Shown piece after piece: positions 7,867-15,789 of a stretch of DNA of 64,000 bases. Numbering within the stretch: the stretch's first letter is position 1; each line of letters starts with the position of its first letter. The notes beneath the pieces are model-generated. The model worked only from the letters and a program-made list of their open reading frames with translations, was not told where the DNA came from and did no database searches. Both the position numbers and the translations under genes were made by a program. The stretch lies in contig NZ_KE159646.1 in assembly GCF_000403355.2 (NCBI RefSeq), forward strand, positions 1,516,258 to 1,580,257. The letters run 5' to 3'. The DNA comes from Adlercreutzia caecimuris B7 (GTDB lineage Bacteria > Actinomycetota > Coriobacteriia > Coriobacteriales > Eggerthellaceae).

Positions 7867-8811
7867 TTGAAAACGAACGACACCCAGTCCGAGAAGGGCA
7901 CTGCAAGCCCTTCCGCCCCCACCTCCGCTTTCGCTTCCGCTACCGCAGCTTTCGCAGCGGCTCCCACCGGCAGCGCTTCCCCCTCGGTCGCAGAAAACTC
8001 CCCCGCCACGCCAGCCCCTTCCGCCTCTCCGCAGGCTCTGCCCAAGCGCATCGCGCTGGTGACGGGGGCCTCGTCGGGGCTCGGGCGGGAATTCGCCGTG
8101 CAGATCGACGCCATGCAGGTGGTCGACGAGATTTGGCTCGTTGCGCGCAACGAGGAGGCCCTCGAAGCCGTCGCGGCCGCACTGAGCACGCCCGCCCGCA
8201 TTATCGTGGCCGACCTCACGGACAAGGACGACATCGCCGCTATCGCCGCGGCCCTGGGCGACGCGCAACCCCGCGTGAGCTACCTGGTGAACGCCGCCGG
8301 CTTCGGCAAGTTCGGCGACTGGCAGACCATCTCCGACGAGGCGGCGGATGCCATGATCGACCTGAACTGCCGTGGCCTCGTGGATATGACCCGCGCGGCA
8401 CTGCCCTACATGGATCGCGGCAGCCGCATCATCGAGGTCGCCTCGGCCGCGGCCTTCGTACCGCTGCCCCACATGAACGTGTACGCGGCTACCAAGGCCT
8501 TCGTGCTGCGCTACACCCGCGCCCTGCGCTGGGAGCTGCATGGCACCGGCATCACAGCCACGGCGCTGTGCCCCACGTGGGTGAAGACCGGTTTCGAAGC
8601 GACGGCGCGCGATTCCGCGGGCGGGCGCGACGTGGGCCACCTCTTCGGCGAGCAGAGCGCGAGCACCGTGGTGCGCCGCGCCCTCTGCGCCAACAAGGCC
8701 CACCTCGCCGTCGCCTGCGCAAGCCCCCAATCGGCAGCCCTGCGCCTCATCGGCAAAATCGTTCCCGATTGCATCGCCATGGCCGGCTGGAACATCCTGC
8801 GTCGCCTGTAA
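7867..8811 (+). CDS. Short-chain dehydrogenase/reductase (SDR)
   Basis: About 314 residues. A low-complexity Ala/Ser/Pro/Thr-rich N-terminus of about 55 residues precedes a classical SDR Rossmann fold. The NAD(P) loop is TGASSGLG, the structural motif is NAAG, the catalytic Ser lies in EVASAAAF, and the active-site Tyr-Lys are in YAATK (about residue 205). The substrate is unknown. I chose the TTG at 7867 because AGAAAGG lies ahead of it and the 28-base palindrome covers the alternative. The MFS gene starts 11 bases after the stop, so the two form an operon. Confidence 0.85.
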   Translation: MKTNDTQSEKGTASPSAPTSAFASATAAFAAAPTGSASPSVAENSPATPAPSASPQALPKRIALVTGASSGLGREFAVQIDAMQVVDEIWLVARNEEALEAVAAALSTPARIIVADLTDKDDIAAIAAALGDAQPRVSYLVNAAGFGKFGDWQTISDEAADAMIDLNCRGLVDMTRAALPYMDRGSRIIEVASAAAFVPLPHMNVYAATKAFVLRYTRALRWELHGTGITATALCPTWVKTGFEATARDSAGGRDVGHLFGEQSASTVVRRALCANKAHLAVACASPQSAALRLIGKIVPDCIAMAGWNILRRL

Positions 8812-8822
8812 GGGAGCACGCC

Positions 8823-10310
8823 GTGAACACCTCTTCCTCCGCAACTCGCACTTCCGCCGCCGTATCGCCCGCCATCCCCACGGGGCGCGCGATGTGGGCC
8901 ATGATGGCACTTATGCTGGGCAGCAACCTTCTGGCGTCGTTCAACCAGTCGCTCATGAACATCGCGCTGGATGCCACGGCCACCCAGTTCCACATCAGCC
9001 TGTCACAGGCCAACTGGCTCGTGCTCGGGTTCACCACCGTGGCGGCCACGGTCATCACCATGGCCGCGTCGCTTCTGAAACGGTTCGGCATCCGCAAGGT
9101 CATGATGTTCGGCTACGCAACCTCCCTTGTCGGCTCGCTCCTCGGCATGGTGGCGTGGAACTTCCCCGCCATGCTGGCCGCGCGCCTCATCCAGGCGCTC
9201 ACGGTAGGGCTGTTCTTCCCCGTGGTCACGAGCGTCATCCTCACCCTGGCGCCGCAGGGCAAAAGCGCCACCCTGCTCGCCATCAACAGCGGGGCCATCG
9301 GAGTGGGGCTCGCCTTCGCGCCGCTGCTCTCGGGCCTCGTGCTCACCTACCTGGGGCTGCGGGCGCTGTTCGCCATCCCCCTTGCGATGTCGGCCATCTT
9401 GCTTGGGCTCGGGTTCTTCTTCCTGCACGACATCTACGCCCGCGAGGACCGGCCCATCGACATCGTGAGCGTGGTGTTGAGCTTCGCGGGATTGGCTGCC
9501 TTCATCTTCGGGCTGAACGAGGTGACCCGCACCGTGCTGCCGTCGGTGCTCTGCATGGCAGCGGGCGCCGCAGGCCTTGGGCTGTTCGCGTGGCGGCAGT
9601 TCGCCATCGCCCACCCGCTGCTGAACCTGGCGCCGCTGCGCCACGGGCGGTTCGTGTTCGGCGAGGCGCTCATGATGCTCGGATACATGGGGTCCATCTA
9701 CATGAGCCTGCTCGTGCCGCTGTACCTGGAGGGGACGGCGGGCTGCACCGCCTTCGCCGCCGGCGGCCTTCTGTGCGCGCCCATTTTGTGCTACGCCGGC
9801 GCGTGCTTTCTCGGCGGTCGCATCGAGGATAGGCACGGCGTGTGGCCGCTCATTCCCCTCGGGTTCCTCGTGCTGCTCGGCGGCTACGTGGCCATGGAGT
9901 TCGCCTCGGCGCGGATGCTCGTCATCCCCATGATGGCGTGCGCCGGTGCCGCCTACATCGGGGTGGGGCTCGTCTTCCCCACGTTGAAGGCGGCCGATCT
10001 GGCCTCGCTGCCGCCGGCCATCTACGCCCACGGATCGTCCATCCACTCCACCCTGGTGCAGATCGCCGGCTCGGTGGGATCGGCCCTGTTCGTGGGCATC
10101 ATGTCCGCCGACACCGACCGCCTCATGGCCCAGGGCATCGCGAAGGCCCACGCCTACGCCTCCGGGTTCTCCCACACCCTCCTCATCGCCATCGGCATTC
10201 TGGCCGTGGCCTTTGCGGGCGCGGTGGTATTCGCCCGCCTTGGGCGCCGGCGGCTGCAAAAGGGTATCAAATCGCAATCAAAGCCCGCAACGACGATGCA
10301 TAAAGCCTAG
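8823..10310 (+). CDS. MFS exporter, DHA2 (14-helix) type
   Basis: 495 residues with about 14 hydrophobic helices. The start of the transport domain (SLMNIALDATATQFHISLSQANWLV) and the segment LLKRFGIRKVMMFG fit the EmrB/QacA-type drug:proton antiporters. GTG start at 8823, with GGGAG six bases upstream. It is directly downstream of the SDR and behind a TipAS regulator, so it may export a toxic compound sensed by that regulator; this is inference from context. Confidence 0.9.
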   Translation: MNTSSSATRTSAAVSPAIPTGRAMWAMMALMLGSNLLASFNQSLMNIALDATATQFHISLSQANWLVLGFTTVAATVITMAASLLKRFGIRKVMMFGYATSLVGSLLGMVAWNFPAMLAARLIQALTVGLFFPVVTSVILTLAPQGKSATLLAINSGAIGVGLAFAPLLSGLVLTYLGLRALFAIPLAMSAILLGLGFFFLHDIYAREDRPIDIVSVVLSFAGLAAFIFGLNEVTRTVLPSVLCMAAGAAGLGLFAWRQFAIAHPLLNLAPLRHGRFVFGEALMMLGYMGSIYMSLLVPLYLEGTAGCTAFAAGGLLCAPILCYAGACFLGGRIEDRHGVWPLIPLGFLVLLGGYVAMEFASARMLVIPMMACAGAAYIGVGLVFPTLKAADLASLPPAIYAHGSSIHSTLVQIAGSVGSALFVGIMSADTDRLMAQGIAKAHAYASGFSHTLLIAIGILAVAFAGAVVFARLGRRRLQKGIKSQSKPATTMHKA

Positions 10311-10356
10311 AGCTTCGGTACCCTCGTCGGAAGCATTCGACGAGAAGGAGTTTCCC

Positions 10357-11316
10357 ATGGATTCGACACAGCTCAGCACCGTGACCGTGGAGGCCGGCCA
10401 GGAACTGGTCGTCGTGGAGGCGGCGCCCGCGCCCGAGCGGCCCCTGAAAGAGAAGGCCATCATCGCGGCCGTGCTTGCAGCGGTGGCTCTCGTCTCGCTG
10501 ATCGTGTTCGCGAACATCGCCTCGAACCCCGAGACCTACACCGGCATCATCGGCACCTTAGACGAGAAGAAGGGCAACGTCATGGTGCTCGCCACCACCA
10601 CGACCGCCGCCTCGGCCGCCATCTCGGCGCTGCCCAACGACATGGGCACGCCCATCGCCGATAAACTTGTGGACTTCAGCTCGTATTTCATGGTCATCCT
10701 CGCGGTGATCTACCTGGAGAAGTTCCTGCTGACCACGCTGGGGTTCCTCGGCTTCGGCATTCTGATACCGGTGGCCTGCGCGCTGTTCGCCGTGGCCGTG
10801 TTCTTGCGGCGGGGAACGCTCACGCGGGTGAATCTGCAGCGGCTCGGCACGAAGCTCGCGGCCTTCGGGCTCGCCCTGGCGCTCGTAGTGCCGGTGAGTG
10901 TGTGGCTGACCGACAACGTGGACGCCACCTTCGACGAATCGCTCGCAGCCGCCAGCGCCGCGGCCCAAGAGGCCACCGAGCAGCTGGAGGAGAGCGCCCA
11001 GGCCACTCCCCAGGAGGACCAGGGACTGCTCGGCGGCATCGCGAGCGCCGTGCAGGAGGGGTGGAACGGCCTGACCCAGGGCGCCCAGCAGGCGCTCGAC
11101 AGCCTGGGGCAGCAGCTGAACACCATGATCGACACACTGGCGGCCATGATCGTGACGAGCTGTCTCATTCCCCTGCTCGTGCTTATCTTGTTCCTGCAGC
11201 TCGTGAAGATCATCACGGGGCTCGACTTCGGGGGCGCCACCGCCGTCATGGGCGCCGCCCGCACCAAGGGCCGCGCCGTCGCCTCTTCCCTGCGCCGCCC
11301 CGCGCAGAAGGGCTAG
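10357..11316 (+). CDS. Polytopic membrane protein of unknown function
   Basis: 319 residues. Hydrophobic segments lie near 29-50, 110-125, 130-150, 170-190 and 265-290. A soluble Ala/Gln/Glu-rich stretch (about 205-255, ATEQLEESAQATPQEDQ) looks helical and extracytoplasmic. No family is recognised. ATG at 10357 has AAGGAG seven bases ahead. Its stop codon lies inside the 6-bp target duplication of the IS481-type element at 11318; before insertion the radical SAM gene at 12395 would have begun about 12 bases after this stop, so the two were probably one operon. Confidence 0.75.
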   Translation: MDSTQLSTVTVEAGQELVVVEAAPAPERPLKEKAIIAAVLAAVALVSLIVFANIASNPETYTGIIGTLDEKKGNVMVLATTTTAASAAISALPNDMGTPIADKLVDFSSYFMVILAVIYLEKFLLTTLGFLGFGILIPVACALFAVAVFLRRGTLTRVNLQRLGTKLAAFGLALALVVPVSVWLTDNVDATFDESLAAASAAAQEATEQLEESAQATPQEDQGLLGGIASAVQEGWNGLTQGAQQALDSLGQQLNTMIDTLAAMIVTSCLIPLLVLILFLQLVKIITGLDFGGATAVMGAARTKGRAVASSLRRPAQKG

Positions 11317-11317
11317 G

Positions 11318-12383
11318 TGTTTAGTGCCAAGACGTTGTTTACATCCGGGTGGTGACAAATAGGGAGGCCTCCGCCAAGCTGTGAGTTGTCTAGATTCGCA
11401 GCGAAGGGGGCCTCCCATGCCATCGCATCCTAACGCAAAGCTGACCCCGAGGGGGCGGGAAACCCTCGTTTCCCGCATAGAATCCGGCGTCGGCGTGGCC
11501 GACGCCGCCCGCCAGATGGGCGTCAGCCGCCAGACCGCGTGCAAGTGGCTGCGCCGCAGCCGGCGCGGCGAGGGGCTGGCGGACCGCAGCAGCCGGCCGC
11601 GCAGGCTCGCCAGGCTCACGCCGCCCGACGCCGAGGAGCGCGTCGCCGAGGCCCGCGCGTCCATGCTGCTCGCGCCGCTCGCGCTGGCGGCGGCCACCGG
11701 CGTCCCCGCCCGCACCTGCGCCAGGATAGTGGCCCGCCGCGGGATGCCGCGCCTCGCCGACGTCGACCGTGTGACCGGCGAGGTCCGGCGCCGCGGCCCC
11801 GCGACGCCGGTGCGCTACGAGCGCGAGGCCCCCGGCGAGCTGCTGCACGTCGACGTCAAGAAGGTGGCCCGCGTCCCCGACGGCGGGGGCTGGCGGGCGC
11901 GCGGCCGCGCCGGCCGGCCGAGGCCGGGGGCGGGCACGGCGTGCCTGCACGTCGCCGTCGACGACTTCAGCCGCGTGGCCTACGCCGAGCTGCTGCCCGA
12001 CGAGCGCAAGGGCACCTGCGCGGCCTTCATGGGCCGCTGCCTGGGCTTCTTCGGGGAGATGGGCGTCTCGGTCGAGCGCGTGATGACCGACAACGGGCCG
12101 GGCTACCGCAGCGGCGAGTTCAACGCGCTGCTCGAGGGGCGCGGGGTCCGCCACGTCTACACGAGGCCCTTCAGCCCCTGGCAGAACGGCAAGGTCGAGC
12201 GCATGAACCGCACGCTCGCCCAGGAGTGGCAGTACGGCAGGGCGTGGGAGAGCGAGGCGGGGAGGGCCGCCGCCCTCCCCGCCTTCATCGAGCATTATAA
12301 TTGGGACAGGCCGCACAGCGCCTGCGGGGGCCTGCCGCCCATGTCGCGCATCGTCGGCGTAAACAACCTATTGGCACACAACA
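11318..12383 (+). mobile_element. IS481-family insertion sequence, complete
   Basis: 1066 bp with imperfect 25-base terminal inverted repeats (11318-11342 and 12359-12383; shared core GTGCCAA...GTTGTTTAC). It is flanked by the 6-base direct repeat GCTAGG (11312-11317 and 12384-12389), which fits the NCTAGN target preference known for IS481. It encodes one DDE transposase on the plus strand. The right terminal repeat lies inside the transposase coding region. Confidence 0.92.
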
Positions 12384-12388
12384 GCTAG
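11417..12388 (+). CDS. IS481-family transposase
   Basis: 323 residues. The N-terminal helix-turn-helix (VADAARQMGVSRQTACKWLRR) is followed by a second, degenerate HTH and an rve integrase core. The DDE residues are in HVDVKK (about 155), MTDNGPGY (about 223) and KVERMNRTL (about 259), with RPH near the end. ATG at 11417 behind GAAGGGGG. The reading frame crosses the right end of the element and ends at a TAG that belongs to the duplicated target site, so the last codons depend on where the element lands. Confidence 0.93.
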   Translation: MPSHPNAKLTPRGRETLVSRIESGVGVADAARQMGVSRQTACKWLRRSRRGEGLADRSSRPRRLARLTPPDAEERVAEARASMLLAPLALAAATGVPARTCARIVARRGMPRLADVDRVTGEVRRRGPATPVRYEREAPGELLHVDVKKVARVPDGGGWRARGRAGRPRPGAGTACLHVAVDDFSRVAYAELLPDERKGTCAAFMGRCLGFFGEMGVSVERVMTDNGPGYRSGEFNALLEGRGVRHVYTRPFSPWQNGKVERMNRTLAQEWQYGRAWESEAGRAAALPAFIEHYNWDRPHSACGGLPPMSRIVGVNNLLAHNS

Positions 12389-12394
12389 GACATT

Positions 12395-13246
12395 ATGGGC
12401 GGCTTGGGTGCGAGGCGCGCCACGTGCGCCATCTGCCCCCACGCATGCCAGCTGGCTGAGGGGCAGACAGGGCTCTGCCACGGACGCGTTGCCGCCAGCG
12501 GTGAGGTGGTGGACGCCAACTACGGGCGCGTCACGGCGCTTGCGCTGGACCCCATCGAGAAGAAGCCGCTCGCGCGCTTCCGGCCCGACTCGAAGGTGCT
12601 GTCGGCGGGCTCCTACGGCTGCAACCTGCGCTGCCCGTTCTGCCAGAACGCCTCCATCGCGTGTGCGGGTGAGAACGACGTGCCCTGGCGTGAGATGATG
12701 CCAGCGGAACTGGTCGAGCTGGCCGTGTCGCTTATGCCCGAAGGCAACATCGGCGTCGCCTTCACCTACAACGAGCCGCTCGTGGGTTTCGAATTCGTGC
12801 GCGACACCGCCCGCCTGGCACGCGAGCGCGGCCTGGCCAACGTGCTCGTGTCGAACGGGTACGTGAACGACGGTCCACTGCGAGAGATAGCCCCGCTCAT
12901 CGATGCCGCAAATATCGACCTGAAGGGGTTCACCCCGGGCTTCTACGACCTCGTCGGCGGCGACTTGGACACGGTGAAGCACACGATAGCGACGCTCGCC
13001 GACGAGCCCGGCTGCCACCTGGAGGTGACGACGCTCATCATCCCCGGCCTAAACGATAGCGAGGACGAGATCGACGCCGCAGCCGCCTGGCTCGCATCGC
13101 TGGACCCGGGCATTCCCTACCACGTAACACGCTTCTTCCCCTGCCACCGCCTGCAGGACCGCCCCGCCACGCCGCCCGCCACCGTGCGCCAGCTGGCCGC
13201 GATAGCCCGCCGCCATCTCAAGCACGTCTACGTGGGAAACTGCTAG
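12395..13246 (+). CDS. AmmeMemoRadiSam-type radical SAM enzyme
   Basis: 283 residues. A Cys-rich N-terminus (CAICPHACQLAEGQTGLC) precedes the radical SAM cluster motif CNLRCPFC (about 76-83), then GVAFTYNEPLVG, NIDLKGF and a C-terminal HVYVGNC. This order matches the AmmeMemoRadiSam radical SAM family, related to pyruvate formate-lyase activating enzyme; its reaction is not established. The Memo and AMMECR1 partners are not visible here. The insertion sequence next door has separated it from the upstream membrane-protein gene, and its present ribosome site is only the weak TAGGA within the duplicated target site. Confidence 0.88.
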   Translation: MGGLGARRATCAICPHACQLAEGQTGLCHGRVAASGEVVDANYGRVTALALDPIEKKPLARFRPDSKVLSAGSYGCNLRCPFCQNASIACAGENDVPWREMMPAELVELAVSLMPEGNIGVAFTYNEPLVGFEFVRDTARLARERGLANVLVSNGYVNDGPLREIAPLIDAANIDLKGFTPGFYDLVGGDLDTVKHTIATLADEPGCHLEVTTLIIPGLNDSEDEIDAAAAWLASLDPGIPYHVTRFFPCHRLQDRPATPPATVRQLAAIARRHLKHVYVGNC

Positions 13247-13259
13247 GAGAAGACGCTGG

Positions 13260-13316
13260 CGTCCTTGATTTGTTTTAGCGTCCTTGATTTGTTTTAGCGT
13301 CCTTGATTGTTTTGAC
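13260..13316. repeat. Tandem 19-base repeat, nearly three copies
   Basis: The unit CGTCCTTGATTTGTTTTAG occurs at 13260-13278 and 13279-13297, and a diverged third copy begins at 13298. It lies in a stretch (13247-13702) with no convincing gene. The minus-strand frame through it (the end of the ORF at 13275-13499) is repetitive and unrecognised. Confidence 0.75.
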
Positions 13317-13702
13317 GATCCTGAGAGCCTTGAGCAAAGCGACATCGGCAGTAGAAGGGAGATTAATGGCCAACATGCGCTCCCGCAGATCGCTGTACCG
13401 AATTTGATCGAGACCGTGCCATCGATCGCACCAGCACCACAATCGCAGCAGCAGAATAGGGCAACGAGGAAGTTGATGCCTATAACCGTGCTTCGGCATC
13501 GCGGGCGGCCTCGCGGGGAGGACGTCCGAAGCTTTCGATCTGCAGCGGAATGGGTGGAAGCCAGATCTTCCGGCAAGATGCCAACGCTAAAACCGCACGG
13601 CACTGCCGACAACGAACTACCCGACAACTCCAACGCGAAACCGCAACGTTCCAAAGTATCCTTTGCGGGGAAATGCCGCAGATCCGGAAAACAGGCGAGC
13701 CC
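13317..13702. other. Gene-poor stretch left of the IS256 element
   Basis: About 390 bases with overlapping short ORFs on both strands, none with recognisable motifs or a ribosome site. It is downstream of the split coiled-coil gene and could hold a decayed gene. I see nothing I can name. Confidence 0.4.
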
Positions 13703-13765
13703 TTACAGCTCGACCGAGAAGACCTCCGTCTGGTTGACCAGGTCCAGCTCAAGCTGCAGCGCAGC

Positions 13766-15220
13766 GATCGTGTGCCCAATGTTGGTGTAACGGTCGTTTC
13801 TCCTGATGCATGAGGAACGGCCATCGCCTAGAATCTTCAATTGACTAGATTGACGGATTCAGCAGAAAGGCGACAGCCGCATATGGACAGTTTAGAGCAC
13901 GGCACGGCCGCCATGGCCGAGATTCCCAGATTCGACGACGGCATGGTCAACATCCAGGAGCTGATTCGGATAATGGCCGAGTCGCTCGTCAACGAGATCA
14001 TGGACGCGCAGGCCGAGGACGCCTGCGCCGACGGCAACCAGAGAAACGGCTACCGCGAGCGCACGCTCGTCACCAGTGTGGGTGCCATAAACCTTCGCAT
14101 CCCCAAGCTGCGCCGCGGCAGCTACTTCCCGGAGGACCTGCTCGTGCGCTACTCGAGGGTCGACCGGGCGGTGATCGCGGCGGTGTCCGAGATGGTGACC
14201 AACGGCGTGTCCACGAGGAAGGTGGAGCGGGTGGCCGCGTCCCTGGGGATAGACCGCATGAGCGCATCCCAGGTATCCCGCATCTGCGAGTCGCTGGACG
14301 AAATCGTGGCCGACCTGCAGGGCCGCGACCTGTCCGACGTGGCCTTTCCCTATGTTTGGGTGGACGCCACCTACGTCAAGTGCCGGGACGGCGGACATGT
14401 GTCGTCGTGCGCGCTCGTCACGGCCATCGGCGCGGGATCCGACGGCTACCGCCGGCTGCTCGGCCTCGACGCCATCGACACCGAGTCGCACGCGGGCTGG
14501 CTCGCCTTCCTGCGCTCTTTGCGCGAGCGCGGGGTCGGGGGCGTCCTCTGCGTCACGTCCGACGCCCACGAGGGCCTGCGCCGCGCCATCGAGGAGGTGT
14601 TCCCGGGAGCCGCGTGGCAGCGCTGCGTCGTGCACCTCATGCGCAACGCCGCCTCCTGCGCGCCCACGCGGCAGAAGAGGGCCGCGGTGCTGGCCATCCT
14701 GCACGCCGTCTTCGACGAGCGGGACCCGGCGCTGGTGCGCGAGCTGTACCACCTGGCCTGCGGGGAGATGGCCGGTATCTGCCCCAGGGCGGCAGATCTA
14801 CTGGAGGACGCCGAGGCCGACGCCCTGGCCTACCTCGACTTCCCGTACGCCCATCATCGCAGGCTGCGCACCAACAACGTGCAGGAGCGCGCCAACCGCG
14901 AGATCAAGCGCCGCAGCCGAGTGGTGCAGGTCTTCCCGTCCAGGAGGTCGCTGATACGGATGCTGGGCGCCGTGTTCTCCGAGATGGACGAGGACTGGGC
15001 GTCCAGGAGATGGTTCACGGAGGAGTCGATAGCGCTGGCGACATCGTCATCGAATACGCCGCTGCCGGCGCCGTCCTACGACGGCACTGCCGAGGAGCAC
15101 GCCAAGCGCATCATAGAAGTAGTGGTTGCCGACAACCCGATCGGAAGGAGGGCGGCATAGGCGATGGGTTAGAATAGGGGCCAGGTTCTAGGCAATTACA
15201 CCAACGTTCGGCACACTACC
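13766..15220 (+). mobile_element. IS256-family element, copy 1 (complete)
   Basis: 1455 bp. Terminal inverted repeats of 25 bases (13766-13790 and 15196-15220; core GTGTGCC and GTTGGTGTAA) differ at four positions. They are flanked by the 8-base direct repeat AGCGCAGC (13758-13765 and 15221-15228). A second copy with the same length and an identical transposase lies at 27166-28620 in the opposite orientation. Confidence 0.95.
13883..15160 (+). CDS. IS256-family transposase (copy 1)
   Basis: 425 residues. It is a Mutator-type DDE transposase: GNQRNGYRERTLVTSVG and IPKLRRGSYFPEDLL in the N-terminal region, catalytic Asp in WVDATYVKCR, Asp in VTSDAHEGLRRAI, the CxxH-like WQRCVVHLMRN, and catalytic Glu in NNVQERANREIKRRSR. 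I chose the ATG at 13883 (MDSLEHGTAAM) with AGAAAGG ahead of it; the frame is open for 14 more codons upstream. Intact and presumably active. Confidence 0.95.
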   Translation: MDSLEHGTAAMAEIPRFDDGMVNIQELIRIMAESLVNEIMDAQAEDACADGNQRNGYRERTLVTSVGAINLRIPKLRRGSYFPEDLLVRYSRVDRAVIAAVSEMVTNGVSTRKVERVAASLGIDRMSASQVSRICESLDEIVADLQGRDLSDVAFPYVWVDATYVKCRDGGHVSSCALVTAIGAGSDGYRRLLGLDAIDTESHAGWLAFLRSLRERGVGGVLCVTSDAHEGLRRAIEEVFPGAAWQRCVVHLMRNAASCAPTRQKRAAVLAILHAVFDERDPALVRELYHLACGEMAGICPRAADLLEDAEADALAYLDFPYAHHRRLRTNNVQERANREIKRRSRVVQVFPSRRSLIRMLGAVFSEMDEDWASRRWFTEESIALATSSSNTPLPAPSYDGTAEEHAKRIIEVVVADNPIGRRAA

Positions 15221-15789
15221 AGCGCAGCGATCTCGTCGGCGACGGCACGGTAGTCCGCCTCAGCCCGGGCAACGTCGTAGTTCGCATAGCGATACTCGAT
15301 CTGCCCGGCGCCGCCGAGGTAGCGGTCGCCCAGGCGCTCCCGAGGCTGCCGCGAGGCGAGCTCGTTCAAGCGGTCCTTCCGCCCCGAAAGCTGCGCGAGC
15401 AGAATGAGCGTCTCGTCGATGCTAATGCCTCGCTCAGGCAGAACCGTCTGCATGTTGAACCGGTGCAGGGCATGGCGAATGGCCCGCGCCTCGGCATCGA
15501 TATGTGCCACCTTCTCGCGCACGGCCCCGTAGTCGTAAGCAGGAGGCTCGGCCGCCTCCCCCTCCGCGAGCACATAGGTACTCACCTCCTGCTCGGTCCG
15601 CAGGAGCCGATTCTTCTCATCCTGCAACCGCCGCAGGTACTTGTTAGCACTAGCCGATGTGAATTCCACGCGACCACCTCTTCCTCGCGCCGACTATTCG
15701 ATGGCAACCACCATACCAGGTGCCAATAGTCGCATTCAACAGTCCCGCTAGTCCGATTTGAGATTGATACTTTCTTAATTAACAGCCAT

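Larger units (their letters stand above)
13703..15669 (-). pseudogene. Coiled-coil protein gene split by an IS256 element
   Basis: The minus-strand gene starts at 15669 (MEFTSASANKYLRRLQDEKN), reads to the element at 15220 and resumes at 13765 to a stop at 13703-13705. Deleting the element and one copy of the 8-base duplication AGCGCAGC restores a single 167-residue frame ending ADEIAALQLELDLVNQ, then TEVFSVEL. The sequence is rich in Glu, Arg, Leu and Ala, with heptad-like spacing. It may belong to the DIP1984-like family of small helical proteins; that is a weak guess. In the split form the 5' fragment reads into the IS and stops after about 157 residues. Confidence 0.85.

Noticed and set aside
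7746-10310. A single 854-residue protein covering the SDR region and the MFS exporter
   Set aside because: The first 360 residues are an out-of-frame shadow of the SDR gene, rich in Arg and Pro. The exporter has its own GTG and ribosome site at 8823.
13260-13316. CRISPR array
   Set aside because: The 19-base units are directly adjacent with no spacers, only about three copies, and no cas genes are nearby. No other CRISPR-like spacing was seen in the window.
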